From the NCBI RefSeq assembly GCF_032854445.1, contig NW_027018178.1:1-64000 (forward strand): a stretch of DNA of 64,000 nt, given 5' to 3'. The stretch comes from Liolophura sinensis (lineage: Eukaryota; Mollusca; Polyplacophora; Chitonida; Chitonidae). Numbering within the stretch: position 1 is the first letter of the stretch; every line of letters begins with the position of its first letter. A program made the position numbers and the translations under genes. Below are positions 1 through 12,093 of the stretch, piece after piece. Below the pieces are notes generated by a model. It was not told the DNA's origin. It was given only the letters and a program-made list of their open reading frames with translations, and ran no database searches.

Positions 1-10
1 CCACATTTTT

Positions 11-2754
11 AAGGTGCCAAAAGATGCAGAATTGGGCCAGGCATTGGCAGCTGTTAAAAAATTGCAAATATCCCTGGTTTCCATGGAGTAAGAGCCGTTG
101 CTGGGCACGTGATTATGACATAAATGATCATTCAATTGTCGCTACAGCCAAAAGTATTGGTCGGAGAGCAACGCGGTTTGCACCATTGGATTTCTCGTCA
201 CAAAATACGTCGGATTAGCCTCGTACCAGCAGCACTGGAACAGTTTTTCCACTTTTGCATTTTTACCTGGTCTTTTTCTTAATTCAAATCGGCTACACTG
301 TACTCTGTACAATCGCGACTGGTCATTACTATATTCAACTTTTGATTATAAGTTATGTGTCCCTTCGGTAGCCCAGAAGACGTCAAATCTTTGGGCTAAG
401 CCCATTTAACTCACCCCAGCAATTGTCTTACTTCTAAGTCCAAGACAATCTCAATGTCTTTATCTACGTGTAGAAAAACCACACCATTTGTACATAAAAA
501 ACACAAGGTACTTGATACAGTCTGCTGTAAAAGTACAACTAAACACTGACCCACATTTATAAGGTGCCAAAAGATGTGGAATTGGGCCAGGCATCGGCAG
601 CTGTTAAAAAATTGCAAATATCCCTGTTTCCATGGAGTAAGGGCCGTTGCTGGGCACGTGATTAAGACATCAATGATCATTGATCTGTCGCTACAGCCAA
701 AACTATTGGTCGGAGAGCAACGCGGTTTGCACCATTCAATTTCTCGCCACAAATACGTCGGATTAGCCTCTTACTAGTAGCACTTGACCAGTTTTCCACT
801 TTTGCATTTTTGCCTCGTCTTTTTGTTAATTGAAATCGGCTAAACTGTACTCTGTACAATCGCGGACTGGTCATTACTATATTCAACTTTTGACTATAAG
901 TTATGTGCCCTTCGGTAGCCCAGAAGACGTCAAATCTTTGGGCTAAGCCCATTTAACTCACCCAGCAATTGCCTTACTTCTAAGTGCAAGACAATCTTAA
1001 TGTCTTTTTCTACATGTAGAAAAACCACACCGATTTGTACGTGAAAAACACAAGGTACTTGATACAGTCTGCTGTAAAAAGTACAACTAAACACTGACCC
1101 ACTTCAGTAAGGTGCCAAAAGATGCAGAATTGAGCCAGGCATCGGCAGCTGTTGAAAAATTGCAAATTTCCCTGGTTTCCATGGAGTAAGAGCCGTTGCT
1201 GGGCACGTGATTATGACATAAATGATCATTCAATTGTCACTACAGCCAAAAGTATTGGTCGGAGAGCAACGCGGTTTGCACCATTCGATTTCTCGTCACA
1301 AAATACGTCGGATTAGCCTCTTACCAGAAGCACTGGAACGGTTTTTCCACTTTGCATTTTTTGCCTGGTCTTTTGTTAATTGAAATCGGCTACACTGTAC
1401 TCTGTACAATCGCGACTGGTCATTACTATATTCAACTTTTGACTATAAGTTATGTGCCCTTCGGTAGCCCAGAAGACGTCAAATCTTTGGGCCAAGCCCA
1501 TTTAACTCACCCAGCAATTGCCTTACTTCTAAGTGCAAGGACAATCTCAATGTCTTTATCTACGTGTAGAAAAACCACACCATTTGTACGTGAAAAACAC
1601 AAGGTACTTGATACAGTCTGCTGTAAAAAGTACAACTGAACACTGACCCACTTCAGTAAGGTGCCAAAAGATGCGGAATTGAGCCAGGCATCGGCCAGCT
1701 GTTGAAAAATTGCAAATTTCCCTGGTTTCCATGGAGTAAGAGCCGTTGCTGGGCACGTGATTATGACATAAATGATCATTCAATTGTCACTACAGCCAAA
1801 AGTATTGGTCGGAGAGCAACGCGGTTTGCACCATTCGATTTCTCGTCACAAAATACGTCGGATTAGCCTCTTACCAGCAGCACTGGAACAGTTTTTCCAC
1901 TTTTGCATTTTTGCCTGGTCTTTTTGTTAATTGAAATCGGCTACACTGTACTCTGTACAATCGCGACTGGTCATTACTATATTCAACTTTTGACTATAAG
2001 TTATGTGCCCTTCGGTAACCCAGAAGACCTGAAATCTTTGGGCTAAGCCCATTTAACTCACCCAGCAATTGCCTTACTTCTAAGTGCAAGACAATCTCAA
2101 TGTCTTTATCTACGTGTAGAAAAAACCCACACCATTTGTACGTAAAAAACACAAGGTACTTGATACAGTCTGCTGTAAAAAGTACAACTGAACACTAACC
2201 CACTTCAGTAAGGTGCCAAAAGATGCGGAATTGAGCCAGGCATCGGCAGCTGTTGAAAAATTGCAAATTTTCCTGGTTTCCATGGAGTAAGAGCCGTTAC
2301 TACGAACATGATTATGACATAAATGATCATTCAATTGTCGCTACAGCCAAAAGTATTGGTCGGAGAGCAACGCGGATTGCACCATTCGATTTCTCGTCAC
2401 AAATACGTCGGATTAGCCTCTTACTATAGCACTGGAACAGCTTTTCCACTTTTGCATTTTTGCCTGGTCTTTTTGTTAATTGAAATCGGCTACACTGTAC
2501 TCTGTACAATCGCGACTGGTCATTACTATATTCAACTTTTGACTATAAGTTATGTGCCCTTCGGTAGCCCAGAAGACCTGAAATCTTGGGCTAAGCCCAT
2601 TTAACTCACCCAGCAATTGTCTTACTTCTAAGTCCAAGACAATCTCAATGTCTTTATCTAAGTGTAGAAAAACCACACCATTTGTACATAAAAAACACAG
2701 GTACTTGATACAGTCTGCTGTAAAAAGTACAACTAAACACTGACCCACATTTTT
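11..2754 (+). repeat. HOR unit of 5 monomers, left edge
   Basis: Monomers start at 11, 561, 1109, 1658 and 2210. The unit opens after a CCACATTTTTAAGG junction and closes with a monomer whose E-box region reads ACTACGAACATG. Monomer 1 matches those at 2755 and 4951. Monomer 2 matches 3305 and 5501, sharing AAGACATCAATGATCATTGA and AAAACTATTGG. Monomer 3 matches 6050 (CCAGAAGCACTGGAACGG). Unit lengths run from 545 to 552, with several private 1 bp indels that the matching monomers at 4951-6598 lack. It looks like an imperfect copy of the same HOR family as the next two blocks. Confidence 0.85.
1005..1024. other. 20 bp perfect palindrome TTTTTCTACATGTAGAAAAA
   Basis: Most units read TTTATCTACGTGTAGAAAAA here, an interrupted inverted repeat with 5 bp arms. 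In this monomer two changes (A to T in the left flank and G to A in the centre) make a perfect 20 bp dyad. The same allele occurs at 5947-5966 in the matching HOR position, so it is inherited. A neighbouring allele with TTTTTCTACGTGTAG occurs at about 3750. Confidence 0.95.
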
Positions 2755-4950
2755 AAGGTGCCAAAAGATGCAGAATTGGGCAGGCATTGGCAGCTGTTAA
2801 AAAATTGCAAATATCCCTGGTTTCCATGGAGTAAGAGCCGTTGCTGGGCACGTGATTATGACATAAATGATCATTCAATTGTCGCTACAGCCAAAAGTAT
2901 TGTCGGAGAGCAACGCGGTTTGCACCATTGGATTTCTCGTCACAAAAATACGTCGGATTAGCCTCTTACCAGCAGCACTGGAACAGTTTTTCCACTTTTG
3001 CATTTTTACCTGGTCTTTTTCTTAATTGAAAACGGCTACACTGTACTCTGTACAATCGCGACTGGTCATTACTATATTCAACTTTTGATTATAAGTTATG
3101 TGCCCTTCGGTAGCCCAGAAGACGTCAAATCTTTGGGCTAAGCCCATTTAACTCACCCAGCAATTGTCTCTTACTTCTAAGTCCAAGACAATCTCAATGT
3201 CTTTATCTACGTGTAGAAAAACCACACCATTTGTACATAAAAAACACAAGGTACTTGATACAGTCTGCTGTAAAAAGTACAACTAAACACTGACCCACAT
3301 TTATAAGGTGCCAAAAGATGTGAATTGGGCCAGGCATCGGCAGCTGTTAAAAAATTGCAAATATCCCTGGTTTCCATGGAGTAAGGGCCGTTGCTGGGCA
3401 CGTGATTAAGACATCAATGATCATTGATCTGTCGCTACAGCCAAAACTATTGGTCGGAGAGCAACGCGGTTTGCACCATTCGATTTCTCGCCACAAAATA
3501 CGTCGGATCAGCCTCTTACTAGTAGCACTTGACCAGTTTTTCCACTTTTGCATTTTTGCCTGGTCTTTTTGTTAATTGAAATCGGCTAAACTGTACTCTG
3601 TACAATCGCGACTGGTCATTACTATATTCAACTTTTGACTATAAGTTATGTGCCCTTCGGTAGCCCAGAAGACGTCAAATCTTTGGGCTAAGCCCATTTA
3701 ACTCACCCAGCAATTGCCTTACTTCTAAGTGCAAGACAATCTTAATGTCTTTTTCTACGTGTAGAAAAACCACACCATTTGTACGTGAAAAACACAAGGT
3801 ACTTGATACAGTCTGCTGTAAAAAGTACAACTGAACACTGACCCACTTCAGTAAGGTGCCAAAAGATGCAGAATTGAGCCAGGCATCGGCAGCTGTTGAA
3901 AAATTGCAAATTTCCCTGGTTTCCATGGAGTAAGAGCCGTTGCTGGGCACGTGATTATGACATAAATGATCATTCAATTGTCACTACAGCCAAAAGTATT
4001 GGTCGGAGAGCAACGCGGTTTGCACCATTCGATTTCTCGTCACAAAATACGTCGGATTAGCCTCTTACCAGCAGCACTGGAACAGTTTTTCCACTTTTGC
4101 ATTTTTGCCTGGTCTTTTTGTTAATTGAAATCGGCTACACTGTACTCTGTACAATCGCGACTGGTCATTACTATATTCAACTTTTGACTATAAGTTATGT
4201 GCCCTTCGGTAACCCAGAAGACCTGAAATCTTTGGGCTAAGCCCATTTAACTCACCCAGCAATTGCCTTACTTCTAAGTGCAAGACAATCTCAATGTCTT
4301 TATCTACGTGTAGAAAAACCACACCATTTGTACGTAAAAAACACAAGGTACTTGATACAGTCTGCTGTAAAAAGTACAACTGAACACTAACCCACTTCAG
4401 TAAGGTGCCAAAAGATGCGGAATTGAGCCAGGCATCGGCAGCTGTTGAAAAATTGCAAATTTTCCTGGTTTCCATGGAGTAAGAGCCGTTACTACGAACA
4501 TGATTATGACATAAATGATCATTCAATTGTCGCTACAGCCAAAAGTATTGGTCGGAGAGCAACGCGGATTGCACCATTCGATTTCTCGTCACAAAATACG
4601 TCGGATTAGCCTCTTACTAGTAGCACTGGAACAGCTTTTCCACTTTTGCATTTTTGCCTGGTCTTTTTGTTAATTGAAATCGGCTACACTGTACTCTGTA
4701 CAATCGCGACTGGTCATTACTATATTCAACTTTTGACTATAAGTTATGTGCCCTTCGGTAGCCCAGAAGACCTGAAATCTTTGGGCTAAGCCCATTTAAC
4801 TCACCCAGCAATTGTCTTACTTCTAAGTGCAAGACAATCTCAATGTCTTTATCTACGTGTAGAAAAACCACACCATTTGTACATAAAAAACACAAGGTAC
4901 TTGATACAGTCTGCTGTAAAAAGTACAACTAAACACTGACCCACATTTTT
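2755..4950 (+). repeat. HOR unit of 4 monomers
   Basis: Monomers start at 2755, 3305, 3853 and 4402. The order matches the block at 4951-8794 with three internal monomers absent: opening TTTTT-junction monomer, CATTGATCTG monomer, GTAACCCAGAAGACCTG monomer, closing ACGAACATG monomer. The loss of whole monomers with no disturbance of the 549 bp register is what unequal exchange between units predicts. Confidence 0.85.
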
Positions 4951-7900
4951 AAGGTGCCAAAAGATGCAGAATTGGGCCAGGCATTGGCAGCTGTTAAAAA
5001 ATTGCAAATATCCCTGGTTTCCATGGAGTAAGAGCCGTTGCTGGGCACGTGATTATGACATAAATGATCATTCAATTGTCGCTACAGCCAAAAGTATTGG
5101 TCGGAGAGCAACGCGGTTTGCACCATTGGATTTCTCGTCACAAAATACGTCGGATTAGCCTCGTACCAGCAGCACTGGAACAGTTTTTCCACTTTTGCAT
5201 TTTTACCTGGTCTTTTTCTTAATTCAAATCGGCTACACTGTACTCTGTACAATCGCGACTGGTCATTACTATATTCAACTTTTGATTATAAGTTATGTGC
5301 CCTTCGGTAGCCCAGAAGACGTCAAATCTTTGGGCTAAGCCCATTTAACTCACCCAGCAATTGTCTTACTTCTAAGTCCAAGACAATCTCAATGTCTTTA
5401 TCTACGTGTAGAAAAACCACACCATTTGTACATAAAAAACACAAGGTACTTGATTACAGTCTGCTGTAAAAAGTACAACTAAACACTGACCCACATTTAT
5501 AAGGTGCCAAAAGATGTGGAATTGGGCCAGGCATCGGCAGCTGTTAAAAAATTGCAAATATCCCTGGTTTCCATGGAGTAAGGGCCGTTGCTGGGCACGT
5601 GATTAAGACATCAATGATCATTGATCTGTCGCTACAGCCAAAACTATTGGTCGGAGAGCAACGCGGTTTGCACCATTCAATTTCTCGCCACAAAATACGT
5701 CGGATTAGCCTCTTACTAGTAGCACTTGACCAGTTTTTCCACTTTTGCATTTTTGCCTCGTCTTTTTGTTAATTGAAATCGGCTAAACTGTACTCTGTAC
5801 AATCGCGACTGGTCATTACTATATTCAACTTTTGACTATAAGTTATGTGCCCTTCGGTAGCCCAGAAGACGTCAAATCTTTGGGCTAAGCCCATTTAACT
5901 CACCCAGCAATTGCCTTACTTCTAAGTGCAAGACAATCTTAATGTCTTTTTCTACATGTAGAAAAACCACACCATTTGTACGTGAAAAACACAAGGTACT
6001 TGATACAGTCTGCTGTAAAAAGTACAACTAAACACTGACCCACTTCAGTAAGGTGCCAAAAGATGCAGAATTGAGCCAGGCATCGGCAGCTGTTGAAAAA
6101 TTGCAAATTTCCCTGGTTTCCATGGAGTAAGAGCCGTTGCTGGGCACGTGATTATGACATAAATGATCATTCAATTGTCACTACAGCCAAAAGTATTGGT
6201 CGGAGAGCAACGCGGTTTGCACCATTCGATTTCTCGTCACAAAATACGTCGGATTAGCCTCTTACCAGAAGCACTGGAACGGTTTTTCCACTTTTGCATT
6301 TTTGCCTGGTCTTTTTGTTAATTGAAATCGGCTACACTGTACTCTGTACAATCGCGACTGGTCATTACTATATTCAACTTTTGACTATAAGTTATGTGCC
6401 CTTCGGTAGCCCAGAAGACGTCAAATCTTTGGGCCAAGCCCATTTAACTCACCCAGCAATTGCCTTACTTCTAAGTGCAAGACAATCTCAATGTCTTTAT
6501 CTACGTGTAGAAAAACCACACCATTTGTACGTGAAAAACACAAGGTACTTGATACAGTCTGCTGTAAAAAGTACAACTGAACACTGACCCACTTCAGTAA
6601 GGTGCCAAAAGATGCGGAATTGAGCCAGGCATCGGCAGCTGTTGAAAAATTGCAAATTTCCCTGGTTTCCATGGAGTAAGAGCCGTTGCTGGGCACGTGA
6701 TTTTGACATAAATTATCATTCAATTGTCACTACAGCCAAAAGTATTGGTCGGAGAGCAACGCGGTTTGCACCATTCGATTTCTCGTCACAAAATACGTCG
6801 GATTAGCCTCTTACCAGTAGCACTGGAACAGTTTTTCCAGTTTTGCATTTTTACCTGGTCTTTTTGTTAATTGAAATCGGCTACACTGTACTCTGTACAA
6901 TCGCGACTGGTCATTACTATATTCAACTTTTGACTATAAGTTATGTGCCCTTCGGTAGCCCAGAAGACGTCAAATCTATCGGCTAAGCCTATTCAATTCA
7001 CCCAGCAATTGTCTTACTTCTAAGTCTAAGACAATCTCAATGTCTTTATCTACGTGTAGAAAAACCACACCATTTGTACGTGAAAAACACAAGGTACTTG
7101 ATACAGTCTGCTGTAAAAAGTACAACTGAACACTGACCCACTTCAGTAAGGTGCCAAAAGATGCGGAATTGAGCCAGGCATCGGCAGCTGTTGAAAAATT
7201 GCAAATTTCCCTAGTTTCCATGGAGTAAGAGCCGTTGCTGGGCACGTGATTATGACATAAAGATCATTCAATTGTCGCTACAGCCAAAAGTATAGGTCGG
7301 AGAGCAACGCGGTTTGCACCATTCGATTTCTCGCCACAAAATACGTCGGATTAGCCTCCTACAAGTAGCACTTGACCAGTTTTTCCACTTTTGCATTTTT
7401 GCCTCGTCTTTTTGTTAATTGAAATCGGCTAAACTGTACTCTGTACAATCGCGACTGGTCATTACTATATTCAACTTTTGACTATAAGTTTTGTGCCCTT
7501 CGGTAGCCCAGAAGACGTCAAATCTTTGGGCTAAGCCCATTTAACTCACCCAGCAATTGCCTTACTTCTAAGTGCAAGACAATCTTAATGTCTTTATCTA
7601 CGTGTAGAAAAACCACACCATTTGTACGTGAAAAACACAAGGTACTTGATACAGTCTGCTGTAAAAAGTACAACTGAACACTGACCCACTTCAGTAAGGT
7701 GCCAAAAGATGCAGAATTGATCCAGGCATCGGCAGCTGTTGAAAAATTGCAAATTTCCCTGGTTTCCATGGAGTAAGAGCCGTTGCTGGGCACGTGATTA
7801 TGACATAAATGATCATTCAATTGTCACTACAGCCAAAAGTATTGGTCGGAGAGCAACGCGGTTTGCACCATTCGATTTCTCGTCACAAAATACGTCGGAT

Positions 7901-8794
7901 TAGCCTCTTACCAGCAGCACTGGAACAGTTTTTCCACTTTTGCATTTTTGCCTGGTCTTTTTGTTAATTGAAATCGGCTACACTGTACTCTGTACAATCG
8001 CGACTGGTCATTACTATATTCAACTTTTGACTATAAGTTATGTGCCCTTCGGTAACCCAGAAGACCTGAAATCTTTGGGCTAAGCCCATTTAACTCACCC
8101 AGCAATTGCCTTACTTCTAAGTGCAAGACAATCTCAATGTCTTTATCTACGTGTAGAAAAACCACACCATTTGTACGTAAAAAAACACAAGGTACTTGAT
8201 ACAGTCTGCTGTAAAAAGTACAACTGAACACTAACCCACTTCAGTAAGGTGCCAAAAGATGCGGAATTGAGCCAGGCATCGGCAGCTGTTGAAAAATTGC
8301 AAATTTTCCTGGTTTCCATGGAGTAAGAGCCGTTACTACGAACATGATTATGACATAAATGATCATTGAATTGTCGCTACAGCCAAAAGTATTGGTCGGA
8401 GAGCAACGCGGATTGCACCATTCGATTTCTCGTCACAAAATACGTCGGATTAGCCTCTTACTAGTAGCACTGGAACAGCTTTTCCACTTTTGCATTTTTG
8501 CCTGGTCTTTTTGTTAATTGAAATCGGCTACACTGTACTCTGTACAATCGCGACTGGTCATTACTATATTCAACTTTTGACTATAAGTTATGTGCCCTTC
8601 GGTAGCCCAGAAGACCTGAAATCTTTGGGCTAAGCCCATTTAACTCACCCAGCAATTGTCTTACTTCTAAGTCCAAGACAATCTCAATGTCTTTATCTAA
8701 GTGTAGAAAAACCACACCATTTGTACATAAAAAACACAAGGTACTTGATACAGTCTGCTGTAAAAAGTACAACTAAACACTGACCCACATTTTT
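4951..8794 (+). repeat. HOR unit of 7 monomers
   Basis: Monomers start at 4951, 5501, 6050, 6599, 7148, 7696 and 8246. The first three correspond to monomers 1-3 of the leftmost block. The fourth has TTTTGACATAAATTATC and TCTATCGGCTAAGCC. The fifth has CGCCACAAAATACG with AGCACTTGACC. The last two repeat the closing pair GTAACCC/ACCTG then ACGAACATG. Unit lengths are 548-550. Monomers 3-7 recur in the same order at 13193-15945, thirteen monomers downstream. Confidence 0.85.
5947..5966. other. 20 bp perfect palindrome, second copy
   Basis: The sequence is identical to the dyad at 1005-1024 and lies at the same place in the corresponding monomer nine monomers downstream. The two copies support common descent of the monomers at 561 and 5501. 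Confidence 0.95.
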
Positions 8795-10359
8795 AAGGTG
8801 CCAAAAGATGCAGAATTGGGCCAGGCATTGGCAGCTGTTAAAAAATTGCAAATATCCCTGGTTTCCATGGAGTAAGAGCCGTTGCTGGGCACGTGATTAT
8901 GACATCAATGATCAATCAATTGTCGCTACAGCCAAAAGTATTGGTCGGAGAGCAACGCGGTTTGCACCATTCGATTTCTCGTCACAAAATACGTCGGATT
9001 AGCCTCTTACCAGAAGCACTGGAACGGTTTTTTCCACTTTTGCATTTTTGCCTGGTCTTTTTGTTAATTGAAATCGGCTAAACTGGACTCTGTACAATCG
9101 CGACTGGTCATTACTATATTCAACTTTTGACTATAAGTTATGTGCCCTTCGGTAGCCCAGAAGACGTCAAATCTTTGGGCTAAGCCCATTTAACTCACCC
9201 AGCAATTGCCTTACTTCTAAGTGCAAGACAATCTCAATGTGTTTATCTACGTGTAGAAAAACCACACCATTTGTACGTGAAAAACACAAGGTACTTGATA
9301 CAGTCTGCTGTAAAAAGTACAACTGAACACTGACCCACTTCAGTAAGGTGCCAAAAGATGCAGAATTGAGCCAGGCATCGGCAGCTGTTGAAAAATTGCA
9401 AATTTCCCTGGTTTCCATGGAGTAAGAGCCGTTGCTGGGCACGTGATTATGACATCAATGATCAATCAATTGTCGCTACAGCCAAAAGTATTGGTCGGAG
9501 AGCAACGCGGTTTGCACCATTCGATTTGTCGTCACAAAATACGTCGGATTAGCCTCTTACCAGAAGCACTGGAACAGTTTTTCCACTTTTGCATTTTTGC
9601 CTGGTCTTTTTGTTAATTGAAATCGGCTACACTGTACTCTGTACAATGGCGACTGGTCATTACTATATTCAACTTTTGACTATAAGTTATGTGCCCTTCG
9701 GTAGCCCAGAAGACGTCAAATCTTTGGGCCTAGCCCATTTAACTCACCCAGCAATTGCCTTACTTCTAATTGCAAGACAATCTCAATGTCTTTATCTACG
9801 TGTAGAAAAACCACACCATTTGTACGTGAAAACCACAAGGTACTTGATACAGTCTGCTGTAAAAAGTACAACTGAACACTGACCCACTTCAGTAAGGTGC
9901 CAAAAGATGCGGAATTGAGCCAGGCATCGGCAGCTGTTGAAAAATTGCAAATTTCCCTGGTTTCCATGGAGTAAGAGCCGTTGCTGGGCACGTGATTATG
10001 ACATAAATGATCATTCAATTGTCACTACAGCCAAAAGTATTGGTCGGAGAGCAACGCGGTTTGCACCATTCGATTTCTCGTCACAAAATACGTCGGATTA
10101 GCCTCTTACCAGCAGCACTGGAACAGTTTTTCCACTTTTGCATTTTTACCTGGTCTTTTTGTTAATTGAAATCGGCTACACTGTACTCTGTACAATCGCG
10201 ACTGGTCATTACTATATTCAACTTTTGACTATAAGTTATGTGCCCTTCGGTAGCCCAGAAGACGTCAAATCTTTGGGCTAAGCCCATTTAACTCACCCAG
10301 CAATTGTCTTACTTCTAAGTCCAAGACAATCTCAATGTCTTTATCTACGTGTAGAAAAA

Positions 10360-10374
10360 CCAGACCATAAAAAA
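10360..10374. other. 8 bp deletion in the CATTTGTACATAAAA segment
   Basis: The usual CAGACCATTTGTACATAAAA reads CAGACCATAAAAAACAC here. The repeated CAT on both sides of the lost segment would allow slippage or end-joining. The unit starting at 9894 is 541 bp as a result. I saw no other copy with this change. Confidence 0.85.
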
Positions 10375-10543
10375 CACAAGGTACTTGATACAGTCTGCTG
10401 TAAAAAGTACAACTAAACACTGACCCACATTTATAAGGTGCCAAAAGATGTGGAATTGGGCCAGGCATCGGCAGCTGTTAAAAAATTGCAAATATCCCTG
10501 GTTTCCATGGAGTAAGAGCCGTTGCTGGGCACGTGATTATGAC

Positions 10544-10559
10544 ATCAATGATCATTGAT
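10544..10559. other. 16 bp perfect palindrome ATCAATGATCATTGAT
   Basis: The common form of the unit carries a 10 bp palindrome, AATGATCATT. Monomers with TCAATGATCATTGATCTG extend it to 16 bp. Besides this copy, the same form is seen at 669-684 and in the units at 3305, 5501, 12094, 37352, 39001 and 40644. It lies about 15 bp after the E-box. Confidence 0.93.
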
Positions 10560-12093
10560 CTGTCGCTACAGCCAAAAGTATTGGTCGGAGAGCAACGCGG
10601 TTTGCACCATTCGATTTCTCGCCACAAAATACGTCGGATTAGCCTCTTACTAGTAGCACTGGAAACAGTTTTTCCACTTTTGCATTTTTGCCTGGTCTTT
10701 TTGTTAATTGAAATCGGCTACACTGTACTCTGTACAATCGGCGACTGGTCATTACTATATTCCAACTTTTGATTATAAGTTAATTGCCCTTCGGTAGCCC
10801 AGAAGACGTCAAATCTTTGGGCTCAGCCCATTTAACTCACCCAGCAATTGCCTTACTTCTAAGTGCAAGACAATCTTAATGTCTTTATCTACGTGTAGAT
10901 AAACCCACACCATTTGTACATGAAAAACACAAGGTACTTGATACAGTCTGCTGTAAAAAGTACAACTGAACACTGACCCACTTCAGTAAGGTGCCAAAAG
11001 ATGCGGAATTGGGCCAGGCATCGGGCAGCTGTTGAAAAATTGCAAATTTCCCTGGTTTCCATGGAGTAAGAGCCGTTGCTGGGCACGTGTGATTATGACA
11101 TAAATGATCATTCAATTGTCACTACAGCCAAAAGTATTGGTCGGAGAGCAACGCGGTTTGCACCATTCGATTTCTCGTCACAAAAATACGTCGGATTAGC
11201 CTCTACCAGCAGCACTGGAACAGTTTTTACACTTTTGCATTTTTACCTGGTCTTTTTCTTAATTGAAATCGGCTACACTGTACTCTGTACAATCGCGACT
11301 GGTCATTACTATATTCAACTTTTGACTATAAGTTATGTGCCCTTCGGTAGCCCAGAAGACGTCAAATCTTTGGGCTAAGCCCATTTAACTCACCCAGCAA
11401 TTGTCTTACTTCTAAGTCCAAGACAATCTCAATGTCTTTATCTACGTGTAGAAAACCACCCACACCATTTGTACATAAAAAGCCACAAGTTACTTGATAC
11501 AGTCTGCTGTAAAAAGTACAACTAAACACTGACCCAGATTTATAAGGTGCCAAAAGATGTGAATTGGGCCAGGCATCGGCAGCTGTTGAAAAAATTGCAA
11601 ATTTCCCTGGTTTCCATGGAGTAAGAGCCGTTGCTGGGCACGTGATTATGACATAAATGATCATTCAATTGTCACTACAGCCAAAAGTATTGGTCGGAGA
11701 GCAACGCGGTTTGCACCATTCGATTTCTCGTCACAAAATACGTCGGATTAGCCTCTTACCAGCAGCACTGGAACAGTTTTTCCACTTTTGCATTTTTGCC
11801 TGGTCTTTTTCTTAATTGAAATCGGCTACACTGTACTCTGTACAATCGCGACTGGTCATTACTATATTCAACTTTTGATTATAAGTTATGTGCCCCTTCG
11901 GTAGCCAGAAGACGTCAAATCTTTCGGCTAAGCCCATTTAACTCACCCAGCAATTGTCTTACTTCTAAGTCCAAGACAATCTCAATGTCTTTATCTACGT
12001 GTAGAAAAACCAGACCATTTGTACATAAAAAACACAGGTACTTGATACAGTCTGCTGTAAAAAGTACAACTAAACACTGACCCACAATTTTTA

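Larger units (their letters stand above)
8795..12093 (+). repeat. HOR unit of 6 monomers, indel-rich
   Basis: Monomers start at 8795, 9345, 9894, 10435, 10988 and 11544. The first two share TCAATGATCAATCAATTG. The second has TCTAATTGC and GTGAAAACCACAAGG, a pair that returns in the monomers at 18129, 21979, 26371, 30211 and 33504. Unit lengths range from 541 to 556. Private changes include an 8 bp loss near 10366 in CAGACCATTTGTACATAAAA and a 2 bp gain near 11088 (CACGTGTGATT). The block ends without the usual ACGAACATG monomer. Confidence 0.75.
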
